Positions 44,225 through 53,809 of a stretch of 64,000 bases of DNA are shown one piece after another. Each line of letters starts with the position of its first letter. The first letter of the stretch is position 1. This stretch comes from Saccharomyces paradoxus. Lineage: Eukaryota > Ascomycota > Saccharomycetes > Saccharomycetales > Saccharomycetaceae. The stretch is from contig NC_047498.1 in the NCBI RefSeq assembly GCF_002079055.1, forward strand, positions 461,299 through 525,298, read 5' to 3'. The position numbers and the translations under genes are program-made. Under the pieces are notes generated by a model. The model was not told the origin of the DNA. It made no database searches and saw only the letters and a list, made by a program, of their open reading frames with translations.

Positions 44225-45050
44225 TTGTAAAGCTTTACGGATTCTCACCAAAGCATACAGTGCTACTAAACTTCACAAGGCTACTTTTTCACAGTCATGA
44301 TCTTATCAGAGGCAAGTAATGACTTTCTCATCTACTCCTTCTGTTGGTTTTAGTCCTTTTTTTTAGATATTATTGTTACAGTCACATCAGGGTTGAATTT
44401 CCTACCAGGTCACCGTCATAATAATGACCTATTTAATTTCTTGCTAAGCCCTGAGTAAATAGGGGTTTTGTTTGTCCCAAATGGGTAAAATGTAAATATC
44501 CCTTTCGGGAAATAAACTAAGAAGAGTTCTAATTAGCCAATTGGCAAGAAAGCTCGATGCAGAAACATTATGGATTTAGAAAACCAGAATTCCTTACTTC
44601 GCAAGTTCTCTCTCGCAAGCCTGATCATTTTCAAATTTTCTATGTTTATTCAAGATAAGGTCATTGTAGGTAGAAGTATTTCGCACATTTAGATCATATT
44701 TTCAAGACAGCATTAAATAACACTTAGGATCAACAAATTGTTGCTCAGTTTAAGTGGGCCCAGAGAACGAAGCTTTATTACTGTTGTATTTTCTGTTTTT
44801 TTTTTGATTACATTAGAAATAAAGGAAAAGGTTTAGAGGGGACGCATCTTTCTAAATAACAACAAAGAAAAGGAATCGCGTGTGAAGTCTTTAAATAAAC
44901 CTAGTTATCTTCGGCTCCAACTATTTTACCTTCGTTTCAATTCCGTTGTTCTTAACTAATTTTCTTTTCTTTTAACGTTTTATAAGTGTGTATTCATTGC
45001 CAAATCAGAAAAAAAGGGACTGCAAGTAAACTAAAAGCAGTTAGAAAAAA
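44225..45050. promoter_or_regulatory. Long divergent spacer between ATG26 and MMR1
   Basis: About 830 bases with two start codons facing away. STRE-type AGGGG cores occur at 44461-44465 and 44837-44841, and a T10 tract lies at about 44796-44805. The MMR1-proximal part is A-rich. No frame or repeat of note. Confidence 0.45.
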
Positions 45051-46526
45051 ATGAATTCTCCAACAATGAAATCAGAACAACTTACTCCAAAACTTTCACC
45101 AATGTCTTTCTGCTTGGATGATCAAAAAAATGCAGGGACTTTTCAAAATCTGCTGAACTCACCTACGAAACTGAAATTGGACACCGGCTCGATTGGTAAT
45201 TCCTTGTTATATCCAACATCACTCTCTAAATTGAGCGAGTTATCAAGAAATGGGCGCTCTAAACAAAGGAGGGGTTCTGACACTATGAGGTCTGTATCAC
45301 CTATTAGATTTCAATTTTTAAACAACACTCCAAAGATGCTAAAACCTGAGTACCTGTCTCAAACAACCAACAATCTGCCATTGTTATCAGCCCTACTGAA
45401 GAACGGCAAGAAAACTACCAGTGAAGGCCAGAGTCCAAATCCTGATCCATTGAACATAGAGAAAAATATCATTAAACAAAGTATCAAGGACAAACTAGAG
45501 CAGCTGCGCAGTTCAGAATCCGTTACTCAGGTGCAAAAGAAAGACCGAAAACCAGCCTCACTTGAGGTTAAGGATTGTGTAGAAGAACCGATTTTGCGGA
45601 AAAATCGCGAAGGTTCGGTTACCTCATGTGTTCCTGCTTCTGTTATTCCTTTGGAGAATACAATAGGTCATGGAATGCAAAAAGTCGAGGACAAAGGACA
45701 TAGAGTAATCTCCAGCGGTTCCACTCAGTGTCTAAGTACGGAAGTGAGCGAATTGCCCAAGGATTTGAACCTAGATAATTTACCTACGGATAATAACGGA
45801 TTTGTTCAATATGGTCTCAAAGGCAATAACAATAACAATAGATACAGTTTTATCTCTTCTACATCGACAGATTACGAGCCCGAGTGGTACGACGGACAAC
45901 AACATATTTCATTGCATATGCCTTCTATGACCAATACAGAGGAGGCAAATAGCCGTGACAAATCGAATTTGGACATAAAGATTAAACAGCTAGAACTTGA
46001 AATTACAGAATTAAAGTTGCAAAATGAAAAGCTACTGCACTCTATGACGACGAACAGATACATTGAAGAAAGATTTATGCTAGAGGTTATGAAGGATCCA
46101 AGTATACAGACGCAAAGATCTCAAAGAGATATTGAGAGAAAAGTCAAACAACTGGAGAAAAAATTCTTTAACTGTAAAAAAGTTCTTAAGAAATTGACTG
46201 AATCTCCCCCAGTAGTGGCCACTTCCACTTCAAAAACTGATGGAAGTTCAGCAAGAATTCCATGCCCTAAGACTAGACTGGCACGGGTTTCTGTTTTGGA
46301 CTTGAAGAAAATTGAAGAACAGCCAGATTCTTCATCGGGAATTTCGTCCGAGGAAGATCACTTAACGAACGATGATACGGATGCTAACATTACCGAAGAA
46401 TTGAATATTGCTTTTGAAGAAGAACCAATTCCTGTTCTTTCCACAACGGCATCCATGCAGAGTGGAGAGAGTAAAAGAGGGTTCCAACTTAACCTCCCTG
46501 TCCAGGTCGAGAAGAAGGAAGAATGA
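45051..46526 (+). CDS. MMR1: Mitochondrial inheritance factor Mmr1
   Basis: Peripheral outer-membrane protein that links mitochondria to the myosin Myo2 for transport into the bud. The 491-residue product is mostly polar and probably disordered. One clear coiled coil lies at about residues 303-335 (IKQLELEITELKLQNEKLL) and a second charged helix at about 355-380. No transmembrane segment or presequence is visible. The C-terminus is acidic and then ends basic. In S. cerevisiae the mRNA and protein are restricted to buds; nothing in this sequence tests that. Length is the same as the yeast protein as I recall it. Confidence 0.95.
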   Translation: MNSPTMKSEQLTPKLSPMSFCLDDQKNAGTFQNLLNSPTKLKLDTGSIGNSLLYPTSLSKLSELSRNGRSKQRRGSDTMRSVSPIRFQFLNNTPKMLKPEYLSQTTNNLPLLSALLKNGKKTTSEGQSPNPDPLNIEKNIIKQSIKDKLEQLRSSESVTQVQKKDRKPASLEVKDCVEEPILRKNREGSVTSCVPASVIPLENTIGHGMQKVEDKGHRVISSGSTQCLSTEVSELPKDLNLDNLPTDNNGFVQYGLKGNNNNNRYSFISSTSTDYEPEWYDGQQHISLHMPSMTNTEEANSRDKSNLDIKIKQLELEITELKLQNEKLLHSMTTNRYIEERFMLEVMKDPSIQTQRSQRDIERKVKQLEKKFFNCKKVLKKLTESPPVVATSTSKTDGSSARIPCPKTRLARVSVLDLKKIEEQPDSSSGISSEEDHLTNDDTDANITEELNIAFEEEPIPVLSTTASMQSGESKRGFQLNLPVQVEKKEE

Positions 46527-47125
46527 AGCGTTACCTTCAAACTATATTAACTTATTTCACACAAACATTCATAATACATCAATGCTGATAGACGCGTAGT
46601 ATTTTGGAGGTTATCAAATTACGTATCTGCGATGTATGTAATGACTCCGTTACCCACGCTTTTCTTTTTGGGCACTTTTTTATGTGAATATTACTGAATG
46701 TCGAGGGGTTTGCTCATGGGCTTTAATCTTTTGTCTTACAACATCGTCTGATTTTGTAGCTGCAGGTATATATTCATGTTGTCGTCTAAACAAATACCCC
46801 GCTTTAAAAGCTATAAATAGAAAATACAATCACGGTGTGACTGGTATCACAAACACATAATATATATATTGCATTCAAGTTTATTCAACCTATACTTAAA
46901 TACATTAATTTACAAAAACAATAATAATAGCAAAGTGGTTTTCTTCCACCTAATTAATGACACTTTTTCAACGGGCCGATTTTTTTTTATTTCCGAAGTC
47001 CACCAGACTAATATTATATCAGATAGTTGGTGACAAATGCATGTGGAAATGAGTAACAAACCCCACCCAAGAGCACATTTTAACTATCAACATTAAGGGC
47101 ATTATATATTTTAATCATACCTGCG
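46527..47125 (+). promoter_or_regulatory. MMR1 3' end and PEX13 upstream region
   Basis: About 600 bases between same-strand genes. A Gcn4-type half-length core TGACTC is at about 46643-46648, a short TA repeat at 46859-46869 and a T8 run at about 46980-46988. No oleate response element is clear. No frame of interest. Confidence 0.35.
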
Positions 47126-48280
47126 ATGTCTTCCACAGCAGCACCACGACCTAAACCTTGGGAGACTGGCGCACCCTTAGATGAGCCGCAGCGTAATGCT
47201 CAGTCCTTAAGTGCGATGATGACTTCGAATCAACAGGACTCCGGGCAAGCTGAAGGAAACAATAGCAGTAATAGTTCAAGCGAGTCTGCCCCAGAAGTTT
47301 TGCCACGACCTGCCGCACTAAACTCTTCTGGTACCTACGGTGAACCGAGTACAATACCGGCAATATACGGCAATAGCAATTATGGGATGCCCTATGATAA
47401 CAATCCGTATAGTATGAACTCCATCTACGGAAACAGCATAGGGAGGTATGGGTATGGAGGATCCTACTATGGCAATAATTACGGATCTTTTTATGGAGGA
47501 GGATACGGTTCAGGAGCGGGGTACGGAATGAATAATGGTAGTGGCCTAGGCGAGTCAACGAAGGCTACTTTTCAATTAATAGAAAGTTTGATAGGAGCTG
47601 TCACAGGTTTTGCACAAATGCTGGAGTCTACATATATGGCGACACACAACTCTTTTTTCACCATGGTGTCCGTGGCAGAACAGTTTGGTAATTTGAAGGA
47701 AATGCTGGGTTCATTTTTTGGTATCTTTGCTATAATGAAGTTTCTTAAAAAAGTGCTCTATCGCGCTACTAAGGGTAGACTAGGAACACCACCAAAAAAA
47801 TTTGCAGGCTCTGAAGGAAGCAAAAATAAACTAATTGAAGATTTCCAAAAGTTTAATAATGGTGGTTCAACTACTGGCAAAGCCGCGAGAAGGAAAATAT
47901 CATGGAAGCCACTATTATTTTTTTTGATGGCAGTATTTGGTTTTCCATACATATTAAACAAATTTATTGCTAAACTACAGACCTCTGGAACCATACAAGC
48001 ATCGCAAGGAAATGGTAGCGAGTCTATTGATCCTTCTAAATTAGAATTTGCAAGGGCGTTATATGATTTTGTTCCAGAAAATCCAGAGATGGAAGTTGCT
48101 TTAAAAAAGGGAGACTTAATGGCTATTTTAAGTAAGAAAGACCCTCTTGGTAGGGATTCCGACTGGTGGAAAGTAAGAACAAAAAATGGTAATATTGGCT
48201 ACATTCCGTATAATTATATCGAGATCATAAAAAGGCGGAGAAAAATTGAGCATGTTAATGATGAAACTCCTACACGTTAG
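47126..48280 (+). CDS. PEX13: Peroxisomal import docking protein Pex13
   Basis: Peroxisomal membrane protein of the docking complex for the cargo receptors Pex5 and Pex7. The 384-residue product has a Ser/Asn-rich N-terminus and a Tyr/Gly-rich segment (about residues 75-140) built from YGN, YGG and GSY units. A hydrophobic middle region (about 150-290) contains the membrane segments, including LLFFLMAVFGFPYIL. A cytosolic SH3 domain covers about 305-365, with ALYDF, the WWK of the ligand face and GYIPYNYIE. Recent work describes the Tyr/Gly domain as forming a permeable meshwork in the import pore. Length is close to S. cerevisiae Pex13 (386). Confidence 0.97.
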   Translation: MSSTAAPRPKPWETGAPLDEPQRNAQSLSAMMTSNQQDSGQAEGNNSSNSSSESAPEVLPRPAALNSSGTYGEPSTIPAIYGNSNYGMPYDNNPYSMNSIYGNSIGRYGYGGSYYGNNYGSFYGGGYGSGAGYGMNNGSGLGESTKATFQLIESLIGAVTGFAQMLESTYMATHNSFFTMVSVAEQFGNLKEMLGSFFGIFAIMKFLKKVLYRATKGRLGTPPKKFAGSEGSKNKLIEDFQKFNNGGSTTGKAARRKISWKPLLFFLMAVFGFPYILNKFIAKLQTSGTIQASQGNGSESIDPSKLEFARALYDFVPENPEMEVALKKGDLMAILSKKDPLGRDSDWWKVRTKNGNIGYIPYNYIEIIKRRRKIEHVNDETPTR

Positions 48281-48623
48281 TGCACCGATATTCGTACATA
48301 TATACATATATATAGTAACCTCTACAGTAATGTAAATATTCTAAAAAGCAGCTACAATGAGAGGAAGTACTTAATAAACAAACAGGTAACGGTGTAATAA
48401 CACATTATATTCTCTGTCTTGAAAACGCAATCTCCTACGTACACATATACGTATGTATATATATGAGTGAACGCCTATAGATAGATATGGGTATATAGGC
48501 ATTCACGATTTAGGAACAATTGTGATACGGTGATACCAAGGCCTGCGGCGTTCTGAGCTTCGCTTTCTTTCACGAATAAAATGAGGTGGAAAAGTTTATC
48601 ATAGCAAAGAAACATGGAGCAGA
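48281..48623. other. Convergent spacer between PEX13 and HCR1
   Basis: About 340 bases. It holds TATATA-type polyadenylation sequence for both genes (48297-48314 and 48441-48464) and a hairpin-forming inverted repeat at 48467-48506. No gene seen. Confidence 0.5.
48467..48506. repeat. Inverted repeat in the PEX13-HCR1 spacer
   Basis: GTGAACGCCTATA at 48467-48479 pairs with TATAGGCATTCAC at 48494-48506. Twelve of thirteen positions are Watson-Crick and the remaining one would be a G-U pair in a transcript of one strand. The loop is 14 bases. It may form a hairpin in the 3' UTR of either gene. Confidence 0.8.
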
Positions 48624-49421
48624 TTACATAAAGTCATCATCACCGAATTCAAAGTCGTCGGCGCCATCTAGATCGAAATCTTGATCTTTTTTGAATGCAC
48701 CACCCAAATTGGTCTTACCCTTGACTTTTTTCTTACCGGCACCACCAGTAGCAGTACCACCTCTAACACGAGCCAAACGAGCTTGCCTCTCTTCTCTTTC
48801 TTTATCTTTGATCAAAACGTTCAGAGTAGCAACTGTTTGTCTTATAGATTCGATAGACATTGGCTTTGCTACATCTCTAATCAAATCAATGGCTAATGAC
48901 GAAGAGTAGTTCAGCGGAGATTTCTTGTTCATTGGTGTGATAGCAGCAGAGAGGGCCTTTCTTAAATCTTGGTATTCCCTCTTCGATTCAGCGTTAAACA
49001 GTGGGTGTGTTTCGATAGGCGTATCCTTGGTAAAGGCGGGTCTTTTTAGAGCTTGTTCCTCTTGTTCTTTTTGTAAAGCACGGGCTCTTGGATGTTCTTC
49101 GGCAACGCCTAAACCCGCAAACAAATCTGCGGCGTTGTTTAAATCAGACTCCATTTCAGCCTTCTTGATCAATTCTTTACGAGTCTTTTCGTCTAATGTG
49201 TCAATATCCAATAGGACTCTGTCAGTGGAGGATTCTTTACCTTTCTTAGCCTTTTTTGGTTGTTCTTTCTTTGGTTTTGGAGTAGGCTTCTTTTCTTCCT
49301 CTTCTGCATCCCACGATTGCATGACAGGTTCGTCATCACCGATTTCAGCATCCCATGAGTCCATCAAAACGACGTCATCATTACCCATAGAACCGTTGAT
49401 AGCTTCATCGTCCCAAGACAT
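48624..49421 (-). CDS. HCR1: eIF3-associated translation factor Hcr1 (eIF3j)
   Basis: Substoichiometric eIF3 subunit j. It helps ribosome binding, start-site selection, stop-codon release and recycling with Rli1, and also 20S pre-rRNA processing. The 265-residue product begins with the acidic Trp-containing motif (MSWDDEAI and later MDSWDAEIGDDE, MQSWDAEEEE), which binds the eIF3b RRM. A Lys-rich stretch follows, then a helical core (about residues 85-230) and an acidic end (DDFEFGDDDFM). No membrane segment. The S. cerevisiae protein has the same length. Confidence 0.97.
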   Translation of the reverse strand: MSWDDEAINGSMGNDDVVLMDSWDAEIGDDEPVMQSWDAEEEEKKPTPKPKKEQPKKAKKGKESSTDRVLLDIDTLDEKTRKELIKKAEMESDLNNAADLFAGLGVAEEHPRARALQKEQEEQALKRPAFTKDTPIETHPLFNAESKREYQDLRKALSAAITPMNKKSPLNYSSSLAIDLIRDVAKPMSIESIRQTVATLNVLIKDKEREERQARLARVRGGTATGGAGKKKVKGKTNLGGAFKKDQDFDLDGADDFEFGDDDFM

Positions 49422-49848
49422 TGTTATTGAGTTCTTAAAGGTTTTTTTTTTTTGAGTCCGTGATTAGGATATAATAGTTACAAGGAACTCAAAAGAAAAT
49501 AGAACAATTTTCCAAACTAAAGTTCATAATGAGAATAGCTAGTTTTCAATTCTTTGATGTAGTGCTTCTGACCTTGCGCTAGTATATGAAAAAAAAATTC
49601 GGAAAATGTTCAAAAACAGGTGTGTTCGTCTGATGTGACAAAGGGACGACCATAATACCAAGATTAGTGACATTATCCGTATAGTTTAGCAGAGTGACTG
49701 TTATAAATAAATAATTATGTGTGCGTATATTAAGTTTTGTTGAATCAACGTTTATTTACAATTTCTAGACATGACTAAATGCGAACTGCAGTAGTTTTCA
49801 ATTTCGCTCGCCCAAGTAATATCTTTTAAATATCCTTCAATGAAAGCA
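49422..49848 (-). promoter_or_regulatory. HCR1 upstream region and UPS1 3' end
   Basis: About 430 bases between same-strand genes. A T11-type run at about 49441-49453 lies just before the HCR1 start. The rest is A/T-rich with no recognised site or gene. Confidence 0.35.
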
Positions 49849-50376
49849 TCAAAACTGAGGATTTCTCGCCTCTTCGAGTTTTTGGATAACAAAAGCCATG
49901 CCCATTCTGCTTTTCTTGACGTTTTCATCAAATTTGGTGCGCGACCAATCCTCTACCTTAGATTTGATGCCCATATTGAAGCCGCTCGAAAATTTCACCC
50001 GGCTCTCTGCTATCGTACTGCTTGTAGCGTTGTCAAACTGATAGGTCGTATACTCTTCTACCTTCATAATTCCAGTGTGATCTAAATTCCTTGTGTAGGT
50101 TTTCATCGTGGAGTTACCGGGGTTCACTACGGAAACTTCGATTATCCATGTCTCTGTTATTCCTCTCAGAAAGGGTTTGACCCAAGTAGGCAACTTTCCT
50201 GACTTCTTCAACAGCCTTGTTGTGCGCAAATTTCCCTCTTGGTCAACCTTCCTTGATATCGTGTCTATCGAAAGTACATGAGGGGAATATGGGTTGGGGT
50301 ATCTATTGAAAAAGGCGCGTGAAACAGAGGCAAAATCTGTAGGAAATATATGTGTGCTTCTGTGTAAGAGGACCAT
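49849..50376 (-). CDS. UPS1: Intermembrane-space phosphatidic acid transfer protein Ups1
   Basis: PRELI-family lipid transfer protein. With Mdm35 it shuttles phosphatidic acid from the outer to the inner mitochondrial membrane for cardiolipin synthesis. The 175-residue product is essentially one PRELI/MSF1 domain, starting MVLLHRSTHIFPTDFASVS. The conserved NPYSPHVLSIDTISRKVD block lies near residues 26-43, and the C-terminal helix carries WSRTKFDENVKKSRMG. It lacks the C-terminal extension of Ups2. UPS2 lies about 40 kb to the left on the same strand. Length equals S. cerevisiae Ups1. Confidence 0.96.
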   Translation of the reverse strand: MVLLHRSTHIFPTDFASVSRAFFNRYPNPYSPHVLSIDTISRKVDQEGNLRTTRLLKKSGKLPTWVKPFLRGITETWIIEVSVVNPGNSTMKTYTRNLDHTGIMKVEEYTTYQFDNATSSTIAESRVKFSSGFNMGIKSKVEDWSRTKFDENVKKSRMGMAFVIQKLEEARNPQF

Positions 50377-50644
50377 TGCAACTTTTTAGGATTTCTTACC
50401 GCCGTACCAAAAACCAAACAATACTTATCAAGTATGATTACTCATCCATCTGTCATATATTTTTTCTAGTTTAATTATCCAGGGAGAGCGTGAAATACTG
50501 CGGAGTTTTTCACCCGAAAGAAAAAATACACTGAGCACGATGATAACAATAGTCACGTTATTGGTTAGGTACAGTATGCAAAAAGGAAGAGTTTTATTGG
50601 GATGCAGAAGTACGTGATGTGGTATACAGAATTAATTATATGAT

Positions 50645-51412
50645 CTATAATAAGAGAGCACCAACGGCGAATGCACCAGCACCATAAGCTATATGAGTGC
50701 CGGCAAAAGCACCATTGGTAGAATTGGAGATTACGGACGCTACCTTACCATTGACCGTAGACTTGTATGTAGTGGTCAGTGTCTCAACTTTAGAACCCGA
50801 TGTAGTTGTATAGGTTGATTTGATAGTGCTTACTACCTTGGAGCTCGATTTTGCCTCTGATGAGGATCCCGATGAGGATCCCGATGATGATTTACTTGAT
50901 GAAGCTGTGCTGGCTGTTGTTACTGAGGACGGTAGCCACCAAACAGTGGATGTGTATGGTTCACCCAGCGAATTCGTGGTGGTTATTATAGTGATTGGTC
51001 CGTCCGTTGATGTTGTCGAGGATGCGGAGTTGATGATTCCGCTTGAAGTCTCGTCTGTGGGCTGCACAGACGCAGTTGAAGTTGTAGTCACAGCGGAGTT
51101 ACTTTCGGCCACCCACCATAGGTACTGTGTGGTAGTTTTACCTTGGGCATCCGTGGTCACTACGGTAGTACTTGGAGCCACAGCATAGGTATTGCTGACG
51201 ACGTTGCTTGTTTGTACCAAGCTCTTCTCGGTAGAAACGACTGCCATTGTACTTTGTTGAACTTCTTTTGTTGTGGCGGATGAGACCTCTTGAGAGTTCG
51301 AGCTCTTTTCTTGGGAGCCATCTTTAGAGTTCTGGCCATCTAAGGAGCCAGTGTCCTTTTGAGCAGCGGCTAGAGAAATTAAGGAGGTAACTAATATGGA
51401 ACAGGCTTTCAT
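50645..51412 (-). CDS. NCW2: GPI-anchored cell wall protein Ncw2
   Basis: Small secreted cell-wall protein. The 255-residue product has an N-terminal signal peptide (MKACSILVTSLISLAAA). The body is very rich in Ser and Thr, suited to O-mannosylation, with repeated TTT and SSS stretches. A hydrophobic C-terminus (ending GAGAFAVGALLL) after a small-residue cleavage region is typical of GPI attachment. Two similar Trp-containing blocks (TQYLWWVAES and STVWWLPSS) suggest an internal duplication. It is associated with the cell wall glucan-chitin network and induced by wall damage in S. cerevisiae (recalled). No catalytic motif is present. Confidence 0.93.
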   Translation of the reverse strand: MKACSILVTSLISLAAAQKDTGSLDGQNSKDGSQEKSSNSQEVSSATTKEVQQSTMAVVSTEKSLVQTSNVVSNTYAVAPSTTVVTTDAQGKTTTQYLWWVAESNSAVTTTSTASVQPTDETSSGIINSASSTTSTDGPITIITTTNSLGEPYTSTVWWLPSSVTTASTASSSKSSSGSSSGSSSEAKSSSKVVSTIKSTYTTTSGSKVETLTTTYKSTVNGKVASVISNSTNGAFAGTHIAYGAGAFAVGALLL

Positions 51413-51778
51413 CTTATATATGTTGGGTTCGTTTATGTTTTCACTAGATAATAAGTACCTAATCCATAAGAGTATATCTTTTTTTACATACTTATATATG
51501 CTTACTACCGCCCTCTAAGAAGGTGGGCGTTCTTTCAACTACATCACTCGCTAAAAATAATTCTGAGTTTCCAAGCCAACTTAGTATCCGATCCGGTAAT
51601 AATGATGATTCTCTTCGTCTATTTTTGGATTTACTTTGGAGGCTGATACTTAATAAGCCAGCCATTGCATATATTATTTTTTTCCTTTCGTCAATTGAAC
51701 GTGCGGAAAACTACATATAAACAAATTCTGTCGGCTATGTATGTACACAAAACTATATACGCCTCGTCTTTAGTGCCG
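51413..51778 (-). promoter_or_regulatory. NCW2 upstream region and NMT1 3' end
   Basis: About 370 bases. A TATATATG-type stretch at about 51493-51499 and another A/T run directly before the NCW2 ATG could serve as TATA elements. I see no clear Rlm1 site. No gene. Confidence 0.35.
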
Positions 51779-53146
51779 CTACAACATAACGACACCGATA
51801 TTACTGCGCCTTTCGACGTCATTACTATTATCGGGATTCAAGCCACCTGTAATCGGGTTTGCTCTGTAATTAAATAGATAGAAGTTCAAGAACCCGTCAC
51901 CAGGCCCGAACTTCAAATCATCCAGGAACAATGTATTATCTTGCGAAGTCAACGCGTTAAAAACATCCATATTAGCATTCTTGGCCAAAATACATGCGTC
52001 GTAAATCAATTCGCGCAATCTTTTTCCCAATGCCTTGGTGGCTTTTGGATCGAACCTGTCTTTGAATTGGAAATCAGCATCGGTGGCATAATAATACAAG
52101 TACCCGATGCCTAGGTCCTTATATTTTTTGTTATTTAGAATTGTGAATGGCAGTGAGTAAAATGAGAAGAAGTCTGTAATTTTCCCATCCGGTTGTTCAA
52201 CTACATACGAGAAGACTACTTGTTTATCCAATGGTAATGATTCCTCACCAATAAAATTGTGTCTGAATTCTTCCTTAGAAAAAATTTGAACTAGTTCGAA
52301 TCTGGATTGATATCTTTTGAACAACTCAAAGACTTGGTCAATATCTTCCTCCTTTAACTTTCTCAAGCCTGCTGTCTTAGTTTTGCCCGGTAACGCATTC
52401 TCGGCAATCATATCCTCCTCTGTATGTCCATCTGGTAAACCAGTAAAATCTACCTCATAAAGCTTCTTCCAGTTTAACGGACGATGTGTATAACGACATG
52501 TACTCACAGGTGCTGGCAAAACAACTCCCGCCGTGTACAATGCATGCCAGATGTCACATTTGTTGACTCGTCTAGTAATTTCTTTAATCAAAACAGGAGT
52601 CAACCTCTTCGATCTTAGCTGTTTGTGAACGCACAAGAAATTGATTTCTACACTAGGTATTTCTTTACCTCTAACACCAAGTGTTACTGGGATGGCTGAG
52701 ATGAAGGCAACTAGTTTCTGCGTTTCTTTAACGCGAACACCAATATGCCAATCCTTCTTCCAGCCTGGACTTTTTAACGCCCAATTGAAAAATTCTTTGG
52801 TATAGTTAAACCTGAAGCCTGCATCGCGATCTTCAACGTAGTTTTCGTTTAGTAGAACGAAAACATCTTCAAGCTGCTTTTTGTTGTCCACATCAATACT
52901 ACACCATTCGAAACTAGACAATAAAGGTAATGGCTTATCAGGTATATCTTCTGGTGTCTTTGGTTTATCAATGGGGCCCTCTTCCTCTACTTTTTCATCA
53001 AAATCTTTGACCGGTTGCGTTCTCCAGAATTTGTGGTCTTTCATAGCCTTTTTCTGCTCTTGAGTGAATTTTGAAGTATCGCCATTATTCAATTGTAATA
53101 ACTTCAACAAATTTTCTAATTTTTTGGCTTTGTCCTCTTCTGACAT
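51779..53146 (-). CDS. NMT1: Glycylpeptide N-myristoyltransferase Nmt1
   Basis: Essential cytosolic enzyme that attaches myristate from myristoyl-CoA to N-terminal glycines, for example of Arf proteins and G-alpha subunits. The 455-residue product has a Lys-rich N-terminal extension, then two GNAT-like halves. The family signatures are present: EINFLCVHKQLRSKRLTPVL near residues 168-187 and KFGPGDGFLNFYLFNYR near 414-430. The C-terminus ends in Leu, whose free carboxylate serves as catalytic base in this family. Length equals S. cerevisiae Nmt1. It diverges from PWP1. Confidence 0.97.
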   Translation of the reverse strand: MSEEDKAKKLENLLKLLQLNNGDTSKFTQEQKKAMKDHKFWRTQPVKDFDEKVEEEGPIDKPKTPEDIPDKPLPLLSSFEWCSIDVDNKKQLEDVFVLLNENYVEDRDAGFRFNYTKEFFNWALKSPGWKKDWHIGVRVKETQKLVAFISAIPVTLGVRGKEIPSVEINFLCVHKQLRSKRLTPVLIKEITRRVNKCDIWHALYTAGVVLPAPVSTCRYTHRPLNWKKLYEVDFTGLPDGHTEEDMIAENALPGKTKTAGLRKLKEEDIDQVFELFKRYQSRFELVQIFSKEEFRHNFIGEESLPLDKQVVFSYVVEQPDGKITDFFSFYSLPFTILNNKKYKDLGIGYLYYYATDADFQFKDRFDPKATKALGKRLRELIYDACILAKNANMDVFNALTSQDNTLFLDDLKFGPGDGFLNFYLFNYRANPITGGLNPDNSNDVERRSNIGVVML

Positions 53147-53809
53147 TCTATAATACGCTTACCACCGAAACTCTATTTGAGCAGAAATATTATGCACAAT
53201 GTATTCTAACAAGTGTGCAACACATATCATCTTCAATTATATTAAATTACTTTATCATGAGCAACGGCTGAAATAATTTCATCCTATTGTTTTTATGGCA
53301 GTAGCCTTTTGAAAGAGCCAAAATGATCCTCTGTTTTAAGAAGTGCTATTACGCTATTAAATATAGTTCGCCTGTATTTTTTAAAGACTTGCTTTGCATT
53401 CCACTTTGCAATCAATATTGAGAGCATTCTGAACGTCAATCGGATTCCTCTCATAATAAGAACTGTGACCAGTAGTTATCATGAAAATAAATCTGCAAGA
53501 ATAAAAGTAAACGATTAATACAATTCAATTGGCTTGTCCATCTAATGAAACTATTCCATTGAGATCGCCTTAAGCTAATCATACGTATTGTTTTGTGTAT
53601 ATTATGCCTGGTCGGGTAATGTCTTCCTTTTTTTCTTTTTGTCCTGGGAAAAAAAAAGAAGTGAAAAATTTGTCTCGATGAGCTGAGATGAGCTTGTGAA
53701 AGTAAAGAGGTTTAATTTATAAAATAGGCGATAGCAAGTGTACTCTCAACCGAGCCTATTATATTTTTTTTTATTTGGCAATTTAAAAGAGAAATAGAAC
53801 AAATAACCA
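53147..53809. promoter_or_regulatory. Divergent spacer NMT1/PWP1 with RRPE and double PAC
   Basis: About 660 bases. On the PWP1 side an RRPE core TGAAAAATTT is at 53662-53671, followed directly by two PAC motifs, CGATGAGCT at 53676-53684 and GAGATGAGCT at 53685-53694. They lie 115-150 bases before the PWP1 ATG. This is the classic ribosome biogenesis promoter arrangement. A T-rich run lies at about 53764-53772. Confidence 0.75.
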
